Notes: a model not told the origin generated them from the letters alone. Positions 16,621-25,519 are shown, numbered from the stretch's first letter. The stretch: 64,000 bases of DNA from Streptomyces sp. M92 (GCF_028473745.1 NZ_CP101137.1:7447501-7511500), one strand, 5' to 3'. Made by a program: numbers and translations.

Positions 16621-19422
16621 CTACGGCTCGAGCACCAGCTTGTCGCTCGTGCTCTCGTCGACCGCCTTCTCGGTGAAGGCCCACGGCAGCAGTTCGCCCT
16701 CGGCCCATTTGTCGGTCTGGTCGGTGTAGTGCGCGCTGTAGGCGTGGCCGGAGGCGCCGGTGAGGTTGATCCAGCGCGACTTGTCGAGGTCGCCGAGGTT
16801 GACGACCATCCGCATGGACGGCACCCACACCACCCCGTAGCCGCCCGCCGCGTTCCAGCCGGCGGCGTTGACCGCGGCCTCGCCGCCGCTGAGCTTCCAC
16901 GGGCCGCGGTTGAGGGCGTACTTCAGGAAGCCGGGGCCCTCGGTGCCCAGGGTCTGGTTCTTCAGGAACAGGCGGTGCAGCCGGCCCCAGTTCCAGGTGT
17001 CGATGTCCTTGCCGAGCTTGGCGGTCAGCTCCCAGCGGGCGTCGACCATGGCGCGCTTGAACAGGTCGTCGCGGTTGTGGTCCGCGCCCTTGCGGGTGCC
17101 GCTCGCGGGCGTCGTCCACCAGTCGCTCTTCGGCTTGTCCATCAGCTGCCGCACGACCTCGAACCAGCGGTCGCCGCCGTCCGGCTGCGCCTGGCCGGCA
17201 TCGCGCTGACCGCACTCGCGGACCTTGTTGGTCTCGTCCGCCGGGCCCGTGGTGTTGACCGGGTCGACCCACAGGCACTGGCCCTCGACGCGCAGCTCCT
17301 TGGGCAGCTTGTTGCCGAAGGCGAGCTTGAGGATGTTGCGCCACACGGCGTTGAAGTAGGCGGCGGCCGCCGAGTCGGCGTCCTGGGTGTAGTCCCAGCC
17401 CTCCAGCAGCTTCTGCGCCTCGCGGACGTCCTTGTCCCCGACGTCGATCTTCAGCAGCTGGGGCACGAGCAGCTTGGCGATCTCGCTGCTGTTGTCCAGC
17501 TGCATCTGGCGCATGTCGTCGGTGGAGATCTTGCCGCCGTCCTTGATCTTCTGCTCGATCAGGGAGGTGATCCGCTGACTGCGGGTGCCATAGCCCCAGT
17601 CCGTGGTCAGCGTGTACGGGTAGTCCTCGCCGACGACGGCCTGGTTGGCGGTCACGATGTAGCCGCGCTCCGGGTCGTACTCGTACGGCAGCTCGTCGTC
17701 GTCGATGTACTCGCCGGTCCAGCGGTAGTCGGGGTCCCAGCCCGGGGCCGGGACCGAGCCGTCGTGGCCCTCGGCGCGCACCGGGATCCTGCCGGGCAGC
17801 GTGTAGCCGATGTGCTCGCTGTCGGCGTAGACCAGGTTCTGCGAGGGGACGTCGAACAGGGCGGCGGCCTCGCGGAAGTCGTCCCAGTTCCGCGCCCGGT
17901 CCATCGCGAAGACGGCGTCCATGGTGGTGCCCGCCTCCAGCGCCGTCCACCGCAGGGCGACGCCGTAGCCGTCGCCGCGGTCGGGGGCGGCGGTCTCGAC
18001 GGTGGCCTTCTTGCCGACCTTCACCAGCTCGTCGTCGCGGTCGGAGAGCAGGGGGCCGTTGTTGGTCTCGCGGACCACGATCTTCTTGGACTCGCCGCCG
18101 GCGACCTTGATGGTCTCCTCGCGGGTCTCGAAGGGGACCACCTTGCCGTCGTACTGGTAACCGTCTCCGGTGATCTTCTCCAGGTAGAGGTCGGTGACGT
18201 CGACGCCGGAGTTGGTCAGGCCCCAGGCGATCTCCTGGTTGTGGCCGATGACCACGCCGGGCATGCCGGCGAAGGTGTAGCCCGCGACGTCGTAGCGGCA
18301 CTTGTCGGAGACGGTGCGGCAGTGCAGGCCCATCTGGTACCAGACGGACGGCAGCGACGGCGACAGGTGCGGGTCGTTGGCGAGCAGGGGCTTGCCCGTG
18401 ATGGTGTGCTTGCCGGAGACGACCCAGGAGTTGGAGCCGATGCCGTTGCCGTTCACGCCGACGGCGGTGGGCAGGTCGTCCAGGACGTCCTGGAGGCCGG
18501 AGAGCTGGCTCTGGAGGGCGCTGCCGGTGCCCGTGCCCGTTCCGATGCCGTTTCCGGTGCCCGTACCCGTGCCGGTACCCGTACCCGTACCGGTGCCCGT
18601 GCCTTCGTCGCCGCCGGACGGGCCGCCGCCCTCGAACGTCTCGGAGAGCTCGTCGTACTCGCCCTCCTGGACGATCGCCTTGTTCCGGTCGTAGGGGTAC
18701 TCCGGGTACAGGTCGGCGATCTGCTCGGGGCCCAGGCGGCTGGTCATCAGGGCGCGGTCGACCTCGTCCTGCATGTTGCCGCGCAGGTCCCAGGCCATCG
18801 CCTTCAGCCAGGCCACCGAGTCGACCGGGGTCCACTCCTGGGGCTTGTAGTCGTTGGTGAAGCCCAGGGCGGCGTACTCCAGGGAGATCTCCTCCCCGTC
18901 CTTGCCCTCCAGGTAGGCGTTGACGCCCTTCGAGTAGGCCTGGAGGTACTTCTTGGTGGAGTCCGACAGCTTCTCGTCGTACTCCTTCTTCGCCACCCGG
19001 TGCCAGCCCAGCGTGCGCAGGAACTCGTCGTTGTCCACCTGGCTCTTGCCGAACATCTCCGACAGGCGCCCGGCGGTCATGTGACGGCGCACGTCCATCT
19101 CGTAGAACCTGTCCTGCGCCTGGACGTAGCCCTGCGCCATGAACAGGTCCTCCTCGGAGGACGCGTAGATCTGCGGGATGCCGTAACCGTCGCGCTTGAC
19201 GTCGACCGGGCCGGACAGGCCCTTGAGCGTGATCGAGCCCGTGGTCTGCGGGAAGGACGCGCGGACTGTGCTGACGGACCAGTACCCGCCGTACACGAGG
19301 CCGCCGATGACGGCCAGGACCAGCACGAGGACGATCAGGCGGCCTTTGCGCCCCTTCTTCCCCTTCTTCCTGCCGGACGTGCCGGGCTGCTGACCCGTGG
19401 AGGCGGTGGTGGTGGGGGGCAT
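16621..19422 (-). CDS. Membrane-anchored penicillin acylase family Ntn hydrolase
   Basis: The protein is 933 aa. A basic N-terminus and one membrane helix (RLIVLVLVLAVIGGLVYGGYW) anchor it outside the cell. The alpha part is followed by a Gly-Thr repeat spacer (residues about 274-300) and the beta subunit, which begins at the catalytic Ser330 in GIGSNSWVVSG. Family enzymes self-cleave and hydrolyse amide-linked acyl groups of beta-lactams, lipopeptides or acyl-homoserine lactones; the natural substrate here is unknown. ATG 19422 was chosen because AAGGACAGCG precedes it. It is divergent from the antiporter gene. Confidence 0.9.
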   Translation of the reverse strand: MPPTTTASTGQQPGTSGRKKGKKGRKGRLIVLVLVLAVIGGLVYGGYWSVSTVRASFPQTTGSITLKGLSGPVDVKRDGYGIPQIYASSEEDLFMAQGYVQAQDRFYEMDVRRHMTAGRLSEMFGKSQVDNDEFLRTLGWHRVAKKEYDEKLSDSTKKYLQAYSKGVNAYLEGKDGEEISLEYAALGFTNDYKPQEWTPVDSVAWLKAMAWDLRGNMQDEVDRALMTSRLGPEQIADLYPEYPYDRNKAIVQEGEYDELSETFEGGGPSGGDEGTGTGTGTGTGTGTGTGNGIGTGTGTGSALQSQLSGLQDVLDDLPTAVGVNGNGIGSNSWVVSGKHTITGKPLLANDPHLSPSLPSVWYQMGLHCRTVSDKCRYDVAGYTFAGMPGVVIGHNQEIAWGLTNSGVDVTDLYLEKITGDGYQYDGKVVPFETREETIKVAGGESKKIVVRETNNGPLLSDRDDELVKVGKKATVETAAPDRGDGYGVALRWTALEAGTTMDAVFAMDRARNWDDFREAAALFDVPSQNLVYADSEHIGYTLPGRIPVRAEGHDGSVPAPGWDPDYRWTGEYIDDDELPYEYDPERGYIVTANQAVVGEDYPYTLTTDWGYGTRSQRITSLIEQKIKDGGKISTDDMRQMQLDNSSEIAKLLVPQLLKIDVGDKDVREAQKLLEGWDYTQDADSAAAAYFNAVWRNILKLAFGNKLPKELRVEGQCLWVDPVNTTGPADETNKVRECGQRDAGQAQPDGGDRWFEVVRQLMDKPKSDWWTTPASGTRKGADHNRDDLFKRAMVDARWELTAKLGKDIDTWNWGRLHRLFLKNQTLGTEGPGFLKYALNRGPWKLSGGEAAVNAAGWNAAGGYGVVWVPSMRMVVNLGDLDKSRWINLTGASGHAYSAHYTDQTDKWAEGELLPWAFTEKAVDESTSDKLVLEP
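18523..18603. repeat. Hexanucleotide repeat coding a Gly-Thr run
   Basis: About 13 units of GTGCCC/GTACCC-like hexamers encode alternating Gly-Thr with two variant units (Asn-Gly, Ile-Gly). The repeat sits about 30 residues before the autocatalytic Ser of the penicillin acylase. Its length should vary easily by slippage in whole codon pairs, keeping the frame. Confidence 0.8.
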
Positions 19423-19677
19423 CGCTGTCCTTGCTGTCCTAACACGAGCGGCAGGGGCGGGCTGTGCTTCGTACTGAGCGACCGAGCGCTGGAGCAACTG
19501 TAGGCGCAGGCCCGGCTCTCCCTTGACGCGGAGTCGGGTACTGGCGCGCACGGACGTTCGATCCTGCCAAGGTGAACGTCAAGAACTCGTCAAGAGTTAG
19601 GTAAGGTAACGAAGTAGTTGTTCGCAGAGCACTGCGGTTTCGTGTACGTCTCCGTACATGCCCCGTGAGCCCGTGCT

Positions 19678-21201
19678 GTGCGTCAGGGAAGGGAACGGCC
19701 GCTGACTGTCCACCACCTCAACCAGCTCCTGCTCGTCTGCTCGCTCGTCCTGCTCATCGCCGTCGCGGCGGTCCGGATCTCCTCGCGCAGCGGGCTCCCC
19801 AGCCTGCTCGTCTACCTGGCCATCGGCGTCGCCATGGGCCAGGACGGCATCGGCGACATCCACTTCGACAACGCCGAACTGACCCAGGTCATCGGATACG
19901 CGGCCCTGGTCGTGATCCTGGCCGAGGGCGGTCTCGGCACGAAGTGGACGGAGGTCAAACCGGTTCTGCCGTCGGCCTCGGCCCTCGCCCTGGCCGGGGT
20001 CGCGGTGAGCGTCGGCGTGACCGCGGCGGGCGCGCACTACCTGACCGGGCTGGAGTGGCGGCAGGCGCTGATCGTCGGTGCGGTGGTGTCCTCCACGGAC
20101 GCGGCGGCCGTGTTCTCGGTGCTGCGCAGAATTCCGCTGCCCGCGCGGATAACGGGCACCCTGGAGGCCGAGTCCGGCTTCAACGACGCCCCGGTGGTCA
20201 TCCTGGTCGTCGCCTTCTCGACGGCCGGCCCGATCGAGCACTGGTACGTGCTGCTGGGCGAGATCGCCCTGGAGCTGGCCATCGGCGCCGCCGTCGGACT
20301 CGCGGTGGGCTGGCTCGGGTCACTGGGGCTGAGGCACGTGGCGCTGCCCGCCTCCGGCCTCTACCCCATCGCCGTGATGTCGATCGCCGTCGCCGCCTAC
20401 GCGGCGGGCGCCATGGCCCACGGCAGCGGCTTCCTGGCCGTCTACCTCGCCTCGATGGTCATGGGCAACGCCCGGCTGCCGCACTGGCCCGCCACCCGCG
20501 GCTTCGCCGACGGGCTGGGCTGGCTCGCCCAGATCGGCATGTTCGTGCTGCTCGGCCTGCTGGTCACCCCGCACGAGCTGGGCGACGACATCCTGCCCGC
20601 CCTGGTCATCGGGCTGGTGCTGACCATGGTGGCGCGTCCGCTGAGCGTCGTGCTGTGCTTGCTGCCGTTCCGGGTGCCGTGGCAGGAGAAGACCCTGATG
20701 TCCTGGGCCGGGCTGCGCGGCGCCGTGCCCATCATCCTGGCGACCATCCCCATGGTGGAGGGCGTCGACGGCAGTCGCCGGATCTTCAACATCGTCTTCG
20801 TCCTGGTCGTCGTCTACACCCTGGTCCAGGGGCCGACGCTGCCCTGGCTGGCCCGCAAGCTGCGCCTGGGCAAGGAGGACGAGGCCGCCGACCTCGGCAT
20901 CGAGTCGGCGCCCCTGGAGCGGCTGCGCGGACACCTGCTGTCCGTCACGATCCCCGAGGGTTCGCGGATGCACGGCGTGGAGGTCAGCGAGCTGCGGCTG
21001 CCCGCCGGGTCCGCGGTCACCCTGGTCGTCCGCGACGGCAAGTCGTTCGTACCGCTGCCGACGACGGGGCTGCGGCGCGGGGACGAACTCCTCGTGGTCG
21101 CCACCGACCCGGTCCGGGACGCCGCCGAGGCGCGGCTGCGCGCGGTCGGCCACGGCGGCAAGCTGGCCGGCTGGCTGGGCACGGGCGGCAGCCCTCGGTG
21201 A
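19678..21201 (+). CDS. CPA1-type cation/proton antiporter with TrkA-C domain
   Basis: The protein is 507 aa with about 12 membrane helices. It shows the CPA1 core: SSTDAAAVFSVLR, ESGFNDAPVVI (the Asn-Asp ion site) and GLRGAVPIILA. The C-terminal ~90 residues form an RCK_C/TrkA-C regulatory domain (RMHGVEVSELRLPAGSAVTLVVRDG). This layout is that of NhaP2-like K+/H+ antiporters; RCK_C domains in Gram-positive bacteria often bind c-di-AMP. GTG 19678 is listed, but CTG 19702, after GGGAA, is also possible. The 126-bp upstream gap contains AACTC-N5-GAGTT and TGTACG-TCTC-CGTACA (19643-19658), possible operators. Confidence 0.88.
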   Translation: MRQGRERPLTVHHLNQLLLVCSLVLLIAVAAVRISSRSGLPSLLVYLAIGVAMGQDGIGDIHFDNAELTQVIGYAALVVILAEGGLGTKWTEVKPVLPSASALALAGVAVSVGVTAAGAHYLTGLEWRQALIVGAVVSSTDAAAVFSVLRRIPLPARITGTLEAESGFNDAPVVILVVAFSTAGPIEHWYVLLGEIALELAIGAAVGLAVGWLGSLGLRHVALPASGLYPIAVMSIAVAAYAAGAMAHGSGFLAVYLASMVMGNARLPHWPATRGFADGLGWLAQIGMFVLLGLLVTPHELGDDILPALVIGLVLTMVARPLSVVLCLLPFRVPWQEKTLMSWAGLRGAVPIILATIPMVEGVDGSRRIFNIVFVLVVVYTLVQGPTLPWLARKLRLGKEDEAADLGIESAPLERLRGHLLSVTIPEGSRMHGVEVSELRLPAGSAVTLVVRDGKSFVPLPTTGLRRGDELLVVATDPVRDAAEARLRAVGHGGKLAGWLGTGGSPR

Positions 21202-21533
21202 GCGGGCGAGGACCGTCGAGGGGCAGACGAGGGGCGGGCGAAGGGCGGGCGGGGCACAGCCGGGGGGTGGGCGAGGCGCAGTCGGGGGTCGGGCGGGGGT
21301 GCGCGCTTTCACAGGTTGCGCCCGTCTTCGTCCCTGTACGATGAACGCGGCACCTGATCGAACCAACTCTGCCTGAAGCAGAGCTGGCGCGACCGTATGG
21401 CGGCCGGCACGCCCCCTCCCCGTTCGGGCTCCGGCATCTACCGCAGTCCGCGCAAGAGGACAGCTCTCGGCGCTCCCGCGCGGCGACAGCCGCGAGGCGG
21501 ACCGCGCTACCAGGCGGCAGAAAGGCACGGGCC
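21202..21533 (+). promoter_or_regulatory. Leader region of the MFS gene
   Basis: About 330 bp lie between the antiporter and the MFS gene. The first 90 bp are G-rich with GGGCGGGC repeats. Near 21315-21345 TTGCGC and TACGAT resemble a weak promoter with a short spacer. A small hairpin CTCTGC-CTGAA-GCAGAG (21367-21383) follows. The rest shows no convincing gene; an ATG-initiated 97-codon frame at 21397 runs across the MFS start and is Arg/Pro-rich, like an overlap shadow. Confidence 0.35.
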
Positions 21534-22847
21534 GTGGCATCCACGGTCACCCCGTCGAAGAAGTCGCCGGACGGGACGCGGACCGCGTCCAGCTCCGACC
21601 GCCCCGGATACGGGCAGCTGCTGCGCACCCGCGGCGCCTGGACGTTCCTGCTGCCCGGCTTCGCGGCACGCCAGCCCTTCGCCATGCTGACGCTCTCCAT
21701 CGTGCTGCTGGTGCAGCACACCACCGGCTCCTACGGCGTCGCGGGCGCCGTCGCGGCCGTCACCGGCGTCTCCATGGCCCTGTTCGCCCCCTACAGCGGA
21801 CGGCTCGCCGACCGCTACGGCCAGCGGGCCGTCCTGCTCCCCGGCGTGCTCGTGCACGCGGCGGCCGGTCTGACGCTGACCGTGCTCGCGCTCGCGGACG
21901 CGCCCCTGTGGACGCTGTTCGCCGCGGCGGTGCCCACCGGCGCCTCGGTGCCGCAGATCGGCCCCATGGTGCGGGCCCGCTGGGGCGTGAAGCTCAAGGG
22001 CTCCCCGCTGATGAGCACGGCGGCGGCCTTCGAGTCGGTCACGGACGAGCTGACCTTCGTCCTCGGCCCGCTGGTGGCGACCGCCCTGTGCACGGCCGTG
22101 GACCCGGCCGCGGGCCTGGTCGCGGAGGCCGCGCTCACCCTGGTCGGCGGTCTGCTGTTCGCGGCGCAGAAGAGCACCCAGCCGACGGTCGGCGACGCCG
22201 CCGACGGGCACGCGCGCGTGGAGCACGTCTCGGCGCTGCGCGTCCCCGGGGTGCGTGTGCTGATCGTGGCCTTCCTGGGCATCGGTTCCGTCTTCGGCGG
22301 CATGCAGGTCTCGCTGGCCGCGTTCACCGAGTCGATCGGCGAGCCCGGGCTGAACGGCGTCCTGTACGGCGTCTTCGCCGCGGGCAACATGCTCTCCGGC
22401 CTGGCCTGCGGCGCCATCGCCTGGAAGGTGGCCCCGCAGCGGCGCCTCCTGGTCGGCTACACCGCCCTCGCCGTGACCGCGTCCGGTCTGTGGGCCGCCC
22501 ACTCGGTGCTCGTGCTGGCCGGCCTCGGCCTGCTGGTCGGCATGTGCATCGCGCCGGCCCTCGTCACCGGCTACACGCTGGTCGAGGACCTGGTCCCGGC
22601 GGGCGCCCGCACCGAGGCGTTCACCTGGCTGACCGGCGCGGTGGCGCTCGGTCAGGCGGCGGCCGTCACCGTCTCCGGCCAGTTCGAGGACCGGTTCTGG
22701 GACGGCGCCGGGTTCCTGGTGCCGATGGCCGGCACGGTGCTCGCGCTGGCGACGCTGCTGGCGCTGCGTTCACGCCTGGCGGCCCCGCCCCGGGGACGCA
22801 CGGTCACACGTGGCGTCGGTCACCGCGAGCACGTCGCAGTGGACTGA
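21534..22847 (+). CDS. MFS transporter
   Basis: The protein is 437 aa from GTG 21534, with AAAGG upstream. It has about 12 membrane helices and the MFS loop motif GRLADRYGQR between helices 2 and 3. The C-terminal half contains FGGMQVSLAAFTESIG and GLLVGMCIAPALVTGYTLVEDLVPAGARTEAF-like segments (cited in part), seen in sugar- or drug-efflux MFS of actinobacteria. The substrate is unknown. It appears to be a single gene, followed 67 nt later by the CIRCE-fmdB unit. Confidence 0.85.
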   Translation: MASTVTPSKKSPDGTRTASSSDRPGYGQLLRTRGAWTFLLPGFAARQPFAMLTLSIVLLVQHTTGSYGVAGAVAAVTGVSMALFAPYSGRLADRYGQRAVLLPGVLVHAAAGLTLTVLALADAPLWTLFAAAVPTGASVPQIGPMVRARWGVKLKGSPLMSTAAAFESVTDELTFVLGPLVATALCTAVDPAAGLVAEAALTLVGGLLFAAQKSTQPTVGDAADGHARVEHVSALRVPGVRVLIVAFLGIGSVFGGMQVSLAAFTESIGEPGLNGVLYGVFAAGNMLSGLACGAIAWKVAPQRRLLVGYTALAVTASGLWAAHSVLVLAGLGLLVGMCIAPALVTGYTLVEDLVPAGARTEAFTWLTGAVALGQAAAVTVSGQFEDRFWDGAGFLVPMAGTVLALATLLALRSRLAAPPRGRTVTRGVGHREHVAVD

Positions 22848-22877
22848 TCCCGGGGAATGCGTCACTATGGACCGTCG

Positions 22878-22904
22878 TTAGCACTCATCGAGTGAGAGTG
22901 CCAG
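22878..22904 (+). promoter_or_regulatory. CIRCE-like HrcA operator upstream of fmdB gene
   Basis: TTAGCACTC (22878-22886), nine bases, then GAGTGCCAG (22896-22904). The left arm equals the CIRCE consensus TTAGCACTC and the right arm matches GAGTGCTAA at 7 of 9 positions. The N9 spacer is exact. It ends 10 nt before the GTG start and overlaps the ribosome site AGGAGG. HrcA repression with heat induction is the inference. Confidence 0.75.
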
Positions 22905-22914
22905 GAGGAAGACA

Positions 22915-23238
22915 GTGCCGACGTACCAGTACCAGTGCACCGAGTGCGGCGAGGGCCTCGAGGCGGTGCAGAAGTTCACCGACGACGCCCTGACCGAGTG
23001 CCCCAACTGCCAGGGCCGCCTGAAGAAGGTGTTCTCGGCGGTCGGCATTGTCTTCAAGGGCTCCGGGTTCTACCGCAACGACAGCCGCGGCAGCTCGTCC
23101 AGCAGCTCGCCGGCGGCGGCGTCGTCCAAGTCGTCGTCCGCGTCCTCCTCGTCCTCGGACTCGGGCTCGTCCTCCTCGTCGTCGGGTTCCGGCTCCTCGT
23201 CGAGCTCCGGCAGCTCCTCCAGCACCACCGCCGCGTAA
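22915..23238 (+). CDS. FmdB-family zinc ribbon protein
   Basis: The protein is 107 aa from GTG 22915 with AGGAGGAA upstream. The N-terminal ~50 residues form the FmdB zinc ribbon, with Cys pairs in YQCTECGEG and TECPNCQG, and PTYQYQC at the start. The C-terminal half is a long Ser-rich tail (SSSSSS, SSASSSSSDSGSSSS-type runs) ending TTAA, probably disordered. The family was named from regulation of amidase genes but its biochemical role is not settled. The CIRCE-like element upstream suggests heat-shock control. A terminator follows. Confidence 0.88.
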   Translation: MPTYQYQCTECGEGLEAVQKFTDDALTECPNCQGRLKKVFSAVGIVFKGSGFYRNDSRGSSSSSSPAAASSKSSSASSSSSDSGSSSSSSGSGSSSSSGSSSSTTAA

Positions 23239-23258
23239 GCCACCCGGCAACTGCTTAC

Positions 23259-23290
23259 AGGACCCTGTCGTCGACCGACGACGGGGTCCT
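23259..23290 (+). terminator. Intrinsic terminator after fmdB
   Basis: A 14-bp stem (AGGACCCTGTCGTC against GACGACGGGGTCCT, one G-T pair) with a GACC loop lies 20 nt after the fmdB stop and ends 31 nt before the next gene. Confidence 0.8.
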
Positions 23291-23321
23291 CGGCGTAGGC
23301 AGGGGCGGCTAGGGTGCGGGC

Positions 23322-24164
23322 ATGGCGAACAAGGTGAATGCCGAGATCGGCGTGATCGGCGGCTCCGGTTTCTACTCGTTCCTCGACGACGTGACCGAGG
23401 TCGAGGTCGACACCCCCTACGGGCCGCCCAGCGACTCCCTCTTCCTCGGCGACGTCGCCGGCCGGCGGGTCGCCTTCCTCCCCCGGCACGGGCGCGGCCA
23501 CCATCTGCCGCCGCACCGGATCAACTACCGGGCCAACCTGTGGGCGCTGCGCTCGGCCGGTGTCCGCCAGGTCCTCGGTCCGTGCGCGGTCGGCGGTCTG
23601 CGCCCCGAGCACGGGCCTGGCACGCTGCTGGTGCCGGACCAGTTCGTCGACCGCACGCGGTCCCGGCTCTCGACCTACTTCGACGGACTGCCGACGCCCG
23701 ACGGCACGGTGCCCAACGTGGTGCACGTCTCGCTGGCCGACCCGTACTGCCCCACCGGACGGGCGGCCGCGCTGAAGGCGGCCCGGGGGCGGGACTGGGA
23801 GCCGGTGGACGGCGGCACGCTGGTCGTGGTCGAGGGGCCCCGTTTCGGCACCCGGGCGGAGTCCCTGTGGCACCGGGCGCAGGGCTGGTCGGTGGTGGGC
23901 ATGACCGGCCACCCCGAGGCCGCGCTCGCCCGTGAACTGGAGCTCTGCTACACCTCGCTGACCCTCGTCACCGATCTCGACGCCGGTGCGGAGAGCGGCG
24001 AGGGCGTCTCGCACGAGGAGGTCCTGCGGGTCTTCTCGGCGAACGTGGACCGGCTGCGGGGGGTCCTGTTCGACGCGGTGGCCGCCCTGCCGGCGACCGG
24101 CGACCGGGACTGCCTGTGCGCGTCGGCGCTGGGCGGGATGGATCCGGGGATCGCGCTGCCGTAG
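23322..24164 (+). CDS. mtnP: S-methyl-5'-thioadenosine phosphorylase
   Basis: This 280-aa family 2 purine nucleoside phosphorylase begins EIGVIGGSGFYSF (phosphate-binding GGSGF). It continues with FLPRHGRGHHLPPHRINYRANLWAL, which is typical of MTA phosphorylases, then VEGPRFGTRAESLW and VGMTGHPEAALARELELCY. It splits methylthioadenosine from polyamine or autoinducer synthesis into adenine and methylthioribose-1-phosphate. Start ATG 23322 has AGGGTGCGGG upstream. Confidence 0.92.
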   Translation: MANKVNAEIGVIGGSGFYSFLDDVTEVEVDTPYGPPSDSLFLGDVAGRRVAFLPRHGRGHHLPPHRINYRANLWALRSAGVRQVLGPCAVGGLRPEHGPGTLLVPDQFVDRTRSRLSTYFDGLPTPDGTVPNVVHVSLADPYCPTGRAAALKAARGRDWEPVDGGTLVVVEGPRFGTRAESLWHRAQGWSVVGMTGHPEAALARELELCYTSLTLVTDLDAGAESGEGVSHEEVLRVFSANVDRLRGVLFDAVAALPATGDRDCLCASALGGMDPGIALP

Positions 24165-24341
24165 AGCCTCAGCCCATGTGTCTGCTGGGCGGAACGGCAC
24201 GTTCGGGTGGCGGAGTTGTCCACAACCGGCCGGTAGCCCACGGGCTCCGGCGGGCATAGGCGAAAAGCCTCATCGTGGTCACGCAAGCCCGAACCCTCGT
24301 CACAGGTGGTGGTGACCGTGTCCGTGTCCGCGCCCGTTTCC

Positions 24342-24918
24342 ATGTCCCCTTCCGTCCTGGCCTCCCCGCTGCCGCTCGGCACCGAGGCCCCGCCCACGTG
24401 CGAGGTGCCGCACTTCGCCCCGGTGCGGGTCGGCGGCGGTCGCCACCGGCTGCACCGGCTCCTGCGCCGCCGGCGCCGCGCCGTCGCCGCCCGCCGGGCT
24501 CGCGGTCACCGCCGCGGCGCTGGTGGCGGCGGGCCCGCATCCGGGAGCCGGCGCCCAGGACGCCCAGCGGGCCCGCGGGCACCCGGTGACCGAGCCGGTG
24601 CGTGAGCGGCGCGGCGCGCAGCAGGTGTCGGCGCCGGTGCGGATCGCCGACGCGGCCACGGTGCGCCTGCTCAGGCCCGGCGACCGGGTCGACGTCGTCG
24701 CGGCCGGGGACGGCGGCGCGGGCGACGCGACCGTGCTCGCGCGCGGGGCGCGGGTGACGAAGGTGCCGGAACCCTTGGACGGAACAGCCGGGGACGGGAC
24801 CGCTGTGGCCGGAACAGCCGCGGGCGGGGCGCTGGTCGTGGTGTCGGTGCCACGCGCGACGGCCCACCGGCTGGCTGGCGCGGCGGCCACGGCACGGCTG
24901 GCGGTGACGCTGTGCTGA
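24342..24918 (+). pseudogene. SAF-domain (CpaB/RcpC-like) gene with a +1 frameshift
   Basis: The reading frame from ATG 24342 (MSPSVLASPLPLG, then HRLHRLLRRRRRAVAA) changes near 24492-24500 to the +1 frame. That frame continues with a hydrophobic helix (GLAVTAAALVAAGP) and a SAF domain (VSAPVRIADAATVRLLRPGD, then VVAAGDGGAG) to the stop at 24918. Joining the frames restores the expected order: basic N-terminus, one membrane helix, SAF domain. One extra C in a CGCC-CGCC run would explain the shift. SAF proteins of this type take part in Flp pilus assembly or bind periplasmic ligands. It is either a real pseudogene or a sequencing error. Confidence 0.65.
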
Positions 24919-24927
24919 GCCCGTCAA

Positions 24928-24945
24928 GTCCCTCGTTCGAGGGAC
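24928..24945 (+). terminator. Hairpin between SAF gene and mscL
   Basis: GTCCCTCG and CGAGGGAC form an 8-bp perfect stem around TT, 10 nt after the SAF frame ends and 85 nt before mscL. There is no T-tract, so it may be a weak terminator or leader hairpin. Confidence 0.5.
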
Positions 24946-25029
24946 CGGATTGGACAGGATGGCCCAACGCTGCCGTAGGTTGCGGAGCGTTTTGTTCCAC
25001 CCCCGGTTCAGTCAAGGAGTTCACCCGAG

Positions 25030-25500
25030 GTGAGCGAGAAGAACAGCCCGAGCGTCTGGGAGGGCTTCAAGGCCTTCCTGATGCGCGGAAACGTCATCGA
25101 CCTGGCGGTGGCGGTCGTCATCGGCGCCGCCTTCACCAACATCGTCAACTCGGTGGTGAAGGGGGTCATCAACCCTCTGGTCGGCGCGTTCGGCACCAAG
25201 AGCCTGGACAGCTACAGCTCCTGCCTCAAGGGTCCGTGCACCGGTACCGGCGACAGTGCGACGGGCGTGCGCATCCTCTGGGGCTCCGTGCTGGGCGCCA
25301 CGCTCACGTTCCTGATCACCGCGGCCGTCGTCTACTTCCTGATGGTCCTGCCCATGGCGAAGTACCTGGCCCGGCAGGAGGCCCGCCGCAAGGCGAAGGA
25401 AGGCGCGGAGGAGGTCATCGAGGTCTCCGAGCTGGAGGTGCTCAAGGAGATCCGCGACGCGCTGGTCGCCCAGCGCGGTTCGGGGCACGACCGCCCGTAG
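25030..25500 (+). CDS. mscL: Large-conductance mechanosensitive channel
   Basis: The protein is 156 aa from GTG 25030, with AAGGAG 10 nt upstream. The MscL signature FKAFLMRGNVIDLAVAVVIG covers the N-terminal amphipathic helix and TM1. A Gly/Ser/Thr-rich periplasmic loop carrying two Cys (SSCLKGPCTG) follows, then TM2 (TLTFLITAAVVYFLMVLPM) and a charged C-terminal helix. It opens under hypo-osmotic shock to release solutes. The loop cysteines are uncommon in the family. Confidence 0.95.
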   Translation: MSEKNSPSVWEGFKAFLMRGNVIDLAVAVVIGAAFTNIVNSVVKGVINPLVGAFGTKSLDSYSSCLKGPCTGTGDSATGVRILWGSVLGATLTFLITAAVVYFLMVLPMAKYLARQEARRKAKEGAEEVIEVSELEVLKEIRDALVAQRGSGHDRP

Positions 25501-25519
25501 GGGCGCCGCGCCCCGCGAC

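Noticed and set aside
16615..19503. 962-codon open frame opposite the penicillin acylase
   Set aside because: Composition is the reverse-complement pattern of a GC-rich gene, and the opposite strand has clear acylase motifs.
21397..21690. 97-codon ORF overlapping the MFS start
   Set aside because: It is Arg/Pro-rich, without a ribosome site, and overlaps the well-supported GTG start of the transporter.
24316..24918. Treating the SAF gene as starting at the GTG 24523 only
   Set aside because: This would remove the basic N-terminus and most of the membrane helix, which are clearly encoded in the adjacent frame; a frameshift explains the data better.
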